Shown in pieces: positions 58,621-64,000 of a stretch of 64,000 nucleotides of DNA. The position numbers and the translations under genes were made by a program. The notes under the pieces are model-generated. The model was not told where the DNA came from and ran no database searches. It saw nothing but the letters and a program-made list of their open reading frames with translations. Source of the DNA: Balanoglossus misakiensis (lineage: Eukaryota > Hemichordata); NCBI GenBank assembly GCA_040954595.2, contig CM082590.2, forward strand, positions 8,122,001-8,186,000, in the 5' to 3' direction. How positions within the stretch are numbered: the stretch's first letter is position 1; every line of letters starts with the position of its first letter.

Positions 58621-61600
58621 ATGCAGGTTTGTAGCGTTATAGCTTGTTCATGAAATATTCAACAATATGATCGGTCATATATGCGTTGCCAAACAGAATG
58701 ACACCATCAACTTACAGGCCATATGTTTGATTGAACTTTCAGAAAGGCGATTTCACTAAGGAAGAAATCGACAACTTGCCGATAGACATTACTTCAAATA
58801 AACTGCTTGGTAAGTACTAGTATATTACAGATCTTTTGAAGACAGCACCCCCTTCGAATCTTCCCTGATTATACAGATTTATAGCCAAGGTAGTTGGTGA
58901 TGCCTTGTCCCTGGACACATTGATACACACACACAATCGAATCATACCAGTGTACCATTACTTTACTTGGTTATGTACACATTACATGTAATATGTACAT
59001 GTATATTTGTGTACTGTACATGATTTTTTTTGTCAGAATGGCTGATCGACAGACGACATGTTGATTTGAAGTGGCAGACTGCAGCGTTGGTTGTCAGGGA
59101 AAAGATCAACAACGCCATACAAGACATGCCAGCTGTGGATGAAATCACACAGTTACTGTCTGGAACTTGTAAGTGGGTGTATTCTATGATGTACAATGTA
59201 ATATACTAGTATATGTATACTGCTGTATCAATCAATAGCTACCATATATCTTCCAGTATCAAGCACACAATTTCTATAATATGGCCAAAGTTAGTTCTGT
59301 CAGAATTTGATGACGACCATGATGTATTTCTTTCACTGTCTACAGACATCAACTACTTTCACTGCCAGAGAATTTTGGAGCTTCTCAAAGAGACCGAAGC
59401 TGGCAGTAAAAATATCTTTGGTTATTACTCCTCCACACGAATGAAGGTAAGTTGAAGGTCAAAGGTGACGATACGTATCCCTGGAGAGTTTTATATGATT
59501 CGCGAACTACACGTTCACTTTATATGCGCTAGTATAAATTTGGACACATTTTACTTGAATGTAGTTTATTATGATTTCATTAAGCCAATGTATTTGAGGC
59601 AAGTCTACAGTTATCTGTGTGTATGCTAGAGTAAGCCTATTCACTTTGCTCTGGGATGTTATTTTTTCGCAGGATTGGCAAGAAATCGTTCGTCTGTACG
59701 AGAAAGACAACCTCTATCTGGCTGAGGCGGCTGATATGCTAATTAGGAATGTCAGTTATGAGATTCCGGCACTGAAGAAACAAGTCAGCAAGTGTAAACA
59801 AACACAAACAGTGAGTGGAGATATTCATTGTTTTAAAGAGTGACTCATTTGCATAACACTGTAAATCATTGTTATGATAATGAGTTTCTATTGTTTTCCC
59901 CAATAGTAATTGGATTGACCAAAATAATCCAGTTTGAAATGCAGTTCTGGTTTGTATTGTTGAGTTTTGTGGTATAATGGTGGAGTTTTGACAGAAATCA
60001 ATTCAGTTTCCCCAATCTTGTTTGTCAGAAGATATACCACTGATTTCTGCTGTCAACATATTTACATCTTTTGACAGGAATGCGAGAGAAAAGAAAGGGA
60101 TTATGTAGTGAATGCAGCCGAGATGAAAGAACAGTTCAACACATCGTGTAAAAAGTTTGGCATCAAGGTGAGATTTTTGAAGTGATATACTTCAGTGCAA
60201 AGACTACAGAAAATATGTGGTGTTTTTGTAATTTCTAATTAGGCTCCACTTTCCAATATTTTCATATTTTGGCAGTGCTTTAACCCCTTTCACCACCATG
60301 GTTAGGTCCAAATCCATTGTTTTCTATGGCAAAGTTGGACCTCTGTGGATGGGACTAGGGGTGAAAGGGTTAAATTGGACCAGTAGGTTGAATAATCACT
60401 CTTGGGTAGTGCTTGACTCTTTCACCCCTAGTTGCCTCTATAGAGGTCCAACATAACCATAGAAAACAATAGATTTGGACCAAACCATTGTGGTGAAAGG
60501 GTTAAGAAAGCAACACGCGAAACAGAGCTTTGAATCACCATATAATTAATGTATATTTTGATCGGGCAGTTGTCAGTGTAAAGTTTTATATCTTGTGCCA
60601 ATGAAAATGTGCTTTCTTCTTTACCTAGGGACAAAAAGTAAAATCTGAGTTATTAGGACTTATCAAAGATCTGTCGTCCGTTTACGACGATGTGATGCAG
60701 AAAACACAAAATTTACAGCAAACCTGTGATTTCTATGAAGCATTTGTCGAATTTTCAAGTGGAGGGTAAGTACATGTAGATGCATATTTTTTGTAAAATT
60801 TAAAACCTCTATAGATTGAAATAAAATCAATGATACTCAAAATGTTCAATGAAAATAAAGTATACCGCAGTAACAAACTGTAACTATCTCTCTGTCAAGT
60901 GACTAAAATCAAAGACTCAATTTGACCATGAAATCTCTTTTTATGTTTTGATAGAGATACTGTGGTCCCAATGGTGCGGTACATTCAAGCCAACGGTAAT
61001 ACTACAGTTTATCAATGGAAAACTGGAAAAGTACCAACAGCTGTGGAAGAACCCAAATTAGAGATGGGAGATGATGATGATGAAGTTCAAGAAGACCAGG
61101 TACAGTCAAACCTGTGTTAGTGGCCACCTCTATATAGTGGCCATAGTGGTATAGTCTCTTTGCAATTTTTAATTGACCTGCCTACAAAGGCAAGTTAAGG
61201 ATAGTCTCTTGACTGGCCACTATAGACTGGTTCGACTATACAGAATCAACTTTCAGCTATAGTTTAGTGTGTTGACGGCACTTTGTAAATAAAGAAAGCA
61301 TGGTGTTATAACTGAGATAATACAAGCTTTGTTTCTCTTGTCAGATTGACTTAGGGGGCTTCACAGAGGAAGTGGACTATGGCATTGTACTGGAGGATAG
61401 CGGTACCAACCCAACAGATGTGAGTAATGATTTACCAAACATACTAACCTGAACCCATGCTGTACATCTTTACATATGATCAATTGGGAAGAAAACGGAA
61501 CTGAAATGAAGAAAAAAAATGTATTTTTTTTTCTCATACATAGGGTGAAAATATAGACTGGGGAGGTACTGACGATATCAGCTTTGATATCGATGTGGTC

Positions 61601-62871
61601 TCAGATGTTACCATGGAAACCAGTGGAGAGGATGGCGTTGTCAGGGGAACAGATGCGCTGACTCTGTTAGACCATCCTCCAACTAGGAACGATTTCATTA
61701 ATGAGCTTCTAGAAGTGAGTATTAATTTACGTTTTGGTAATATGACAGGAGTTCTGGAGTTTAAACTTAATTGAAAGCCCCGAAGCAACACGTTCTGAAC
61801 AAGTGAAGGTTTAAAGCAAGGCCTGTGATTAAATATTGAGTATTTATGTAATGTCTTTGAGTGACAGGTTGTTGGAAGTCACCACTTTACGAATCTAATC
61901 ATGGAAATTGTCGTTTAAACAATACCCTATAGTTTGAACAAATCACCTCAGAAATGGAGCATAATTGTTTTGTCTTTTACCTGTTTTTATGTACGACTAC
62001 AGCTCCAAGGTTTCCTGAGTCAGAGATGCAATGAAATGAAGGGAGAAGCCGACATTCTTTCCGTCAATCAGTTCCAAACAGCGCCGTCTATCCTGCAACT
62101 ACAGAACATTGACAGCGTGGCGGCCATGTTGGCTCAGGTCAATGAGGTCATTAATAATCTGACCTCTGGCAGGATGCAGCATCTATTTCTCATCAGAAGT
62201 TCCCCTAAGTGAGTGTATTTTAAACACAAAATGCAGGAAATACCAAAAATTGTCTATGTGATTCAAATCGGGAACAATTTTAGCAAAAATTTTGTGAAAA
62301 ACGATGAAAATGTTGCACCACATTTCGACAAGAAAAAATGGAGTCCAAACAGTTAATACCATTCAACCAACCCTTCATTATTCACAGGTATGTTGACAGA
62401 TTAACAGAATCATTGAAACAGAAACTAGAGCAAGCAGAGAAAATGTTGGCATCTCAGAATGCAGTGGCTGAGCAAAGGAAAGCGGTTTTAGCAGAACAGA
62501 AACAGATTGAACCAAAAGTTGGCGTTCTGGTGTCAAAAACAAAGGAACTTCAAAAACAGGTATATCATTCCGTTCATAATAAGCAATACCTGAAGCAGAA
62601 GCATTAGTTTATTATGTGTTAAAGATCAGCACGGCTGTACTTCTATCTGTAACTGTGTTGGCATGGTCCTGGGCAAAATATTGAAGGAGGCAGCCATATT
62701 GTCTCAAATTTGAATATTCAAAATGGCCGCCATCTCTGTGTTAATCTATGGAGAAAAGTATACAAATTCACCCAACAACTTTTTTGTGCTCTCTTGCAGA
62801 TTGAAGCAGACATCTCCAAACGATACAAGAACCGACCTGTCAATTTAATGGGTGCAATCAATCTGATATAA
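58621..62871 (+). CDS. CDK5RAP3: CDK5RAP3 (C53/LZAP), UFM1-ligase adaptor and ER-phagy receptor
   Basis: CDK5RAP3 joins the UFL1-UFBP1 ligase at the ER and links UFMylated ribosomes to ATG8-dependent autophagy. Coding exons: 58621-58626, 58743-58809, 59037-59168, 59346-59446, 59673-59810, 60078-60167, 60629-60765, 60955-61099, 61345-61419, 61544-61714, 62003-62208, 62388-62559, 62800-62871. Phase is continuous, giving 503 residues (human 506). Landmarks are [54 protein letters not shown], the [19 protein letters not shown] segment, a C-terminal coiled coil and the ending [19 protein letters not shown]. The acidic linker holds one canonical shuffled AIM, IDWG (301-304), plus IDLG (273-276) and VDYG (282-285). 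The first exon codes only MQ, so that start is the least certain part. Confidence 0.95.
60280..60373. mobile_element. Family A MITE, CDK5RAP3 intron 6
   Basis: TTAACCCCTTTCACCACCATG to GGGGTGAAAGGGTTAA, TTAA on both sides. Confidence 0.75.
60413..60505. mobile_element. Family A MITE, same intron, opposite orientation
   Basis: Only 40 bp from the previous copy and inverted relative to it (CTTTCACCCCTAGTTGCCTC to GGTGAAAGGGTTAA). The pair could form a longer hairpin in the CDK5RAP3 pre-mRNA. Confidence 0.7.
61101..61240. mobile_element. Tc1/pogo-like MITE abutting the CDK5RAP3 exon 8 donor
   Basis: The element starts TA-CAGTCAAACCTGTGTTAG and ends ...GACTGGTTCGACTATA, with inner inverted GTGGCCA/TGGCCAC blocks: a TA target site and CAGT-type inverted ends as in Tc1/mariner/pogo-derived MITEs. 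Exon 8 ends at 61099, so the donor reads G|TA|CAG, where TA is the target duplication and CAG comes from the element. Confidence 0.5.
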
Positions 62872-62962
62872 AATTAATTATATAGTTTCAATTTATGATT
62901 TATCATTGTATATTGTCGCGTAGTGTCAATACATACTTACAATTCTGTGGAAAATGTTTATT

Positions 62963-62968
62963 ATTAAA
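62963..62968 (+). terminator. Possible poly(A) signal of CDK5RAP3
   Basis: ATTAAA about 92 nt after the stop codon; the first poly(A)-type hexamer seen downstream. Confidence 0.35.
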
Positions 62969-63094
62969 AATAATTATATCTATCAGTTAAGTCTGCATAT
63001 GTGTATATTGTTTCTTTATCTGCCAATTTATTGTGTACTGAGTTTCGTTCCTAAGAAATGAAAAACAAAATGCAAGACAGAAAGCTTTTATATG

Positions 63095-64000
63095 TTTATT
63101 TCAGAAAAAAATTATATACATGAAATTTGCTATAGCTTATAAACACTACATCATGGCTAGAACACTACACAACCAAATTTTCCCAAATTAAAAGATACAT
63201 TATGTAGATACAGAATTTCACTTTGGGCCATTAACATTTCAACCAAGACAAAAAAAAAAACAAGACAAAAACAAACAAATGTCCCATCAACAGGTGGAAT
63301 TCATTCTTTGTAACCATTTCACAGTCATTGGATTTGATTTCAGATGCGGAAATATTTTTTTGAAGAATTTTAACTGCTTATTTTACCCACCCCAGTTGAT
63401 AACAAGACCATACAAAATTTATGAAGGGATGTACAGCAAGTTATTATCAGAAAACAACATGCAACTCTTAAAACAGACTGCAATGGTTGAAATTATTATT
63501 ATTGTCGATATATTGCTGATGTAGCCTTACCATTTTGACATGAATGAAACATAGATGCTCATTGGCTGATTGCTCAAAGAAACCACAACAACATGATCCA
63601 ATGATAAGACCTGTTACATGATTTCACCAATTAACTAAAGACAGTATTGAAATTTGCTACAAATGAAAGGCAGATGCTTACTGGCTGATGAATGTCTTTG
63701 CCACAAAGAAACCACTACCAACATCCAATGACTAGTCACGTTCCATTATGATCTCAATTTCACCCACACAGACCAAGTGAATTTCTGTACATGCATTCTG
63801 ATACTATACTACAACTAGGGCTGTAGAAGATAACGTCAAAATATTATCACAAACGATGTTTATAACGAGACACTATATCTGCATGTAACCCCTTGAATGT
63901 CTGTACATATCTAACATGAACATCAAAAAAAAAAATCAAGAAAACTTTGACATAAATTATAAGAATACCAAACTAAGTGATTATCATTATTAATAATATA
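63095..64000 (-). other. Probable 3' UTR of a minus-strand gene beyond the window
   Basis: Minus-strand AATAAA (63095-63100) is followed upstream by about 0.9 kb of AT-rich sequence with no open frame of note, the usual look of a 3' UTR. Two ~115-bp diverged repeats (GATGCT[C/T]A[T/C]TGGCTGAT near 63553 and 63672) lie within. The coding part is not in the window. Confidence 0.3.

Overview
The window is animal nuclear DNA: protein-coding genes are split by many short GT-AG introns, homologous proteins are readily recognised, and the spaces between genes are full of satellites, palindromic mini-transposons and tRNA-derived repeats. Gene content points to an invertebrate deuterostome, most likely amphioxus (Branchiostoma). 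The pointers are an intronless TRIM2/3-like gene, secreted 'short-chain collagen C4-like' proteins without collagen, and single NFE2L, COPZ, ESPL1 and CDK5RAP3 genes side by side. The species is inferred, not proven.

Layout. 1-12.3 kb is repeat territory with no supported gene: tRNA-headed ~0.55-kb tandem units (0.44-2.2 kb), a foldback element (2.5-3.3 kb), a long-unit tandem array (3.7-7.3 kb), a 177-bp satellite (7.8-9.5 kb), an 85-bp minisatellite (10.9-11.4 kb) and ~220-bp repeats (11.4-12.3 kb). From 12.3 to 32.7 kb two genes run away from a shared ~200-bp promoter: COPZ (coatomer zeta, minus, 7 coding exons) and separase (ESPL1, plus, 22 coding exons, catalytic His/Cys intact). Separase converges tail-to-tail with an intronless TRIM-NHL gene (33.6-35.8 kb, minus). 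NFE2L, an NRF1-type CNC-bZIP factor, follows on the minus strand (40.6-47.1 kb), with a possible alternative first exon at 43.9 kb and an NF-E2-type motif upstream. A TATA-led first exon of unidentified product starts divergently at 48.0 kb (plus). Three tandem three-exon genes for small cysteine-rich secreted proteins lie at 50.3-57.3 kb (plus). CDK5RAP3 (C53, UFMylation/ER-phagy) occupies 58.6-62.9 kb (plus). The last kilobase is probably the 3' UTR of a minus-strand gene beyond the window.

For the large genes every exon boundary given was read by hand, and coding phase is continuous from start to stop: COPZ 177 aa, separase 2217 aa, NFE2L 760 aa, CDK5RAP3 503 aa, secreted proteins 206, 209 and 210 aa.

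The most notable points are these. COPZ, NFE2L, CDK5RAP3 and ESPL1 are neighbours here, and in vertebrates they are scattered over HOX-linked paralogous regions. The single CNC factor combines the NRF1 ER anchor and glycosylated domain with an NRF2-style KEAP1 motif. The COPZ/separase promoter carries a G2/M-type CCAAT/CHR arrangement. At least two abundant palindromic mini-transposon families fill introns and UTRs, and one further element abuts a CDK5RAP3 splice donor.
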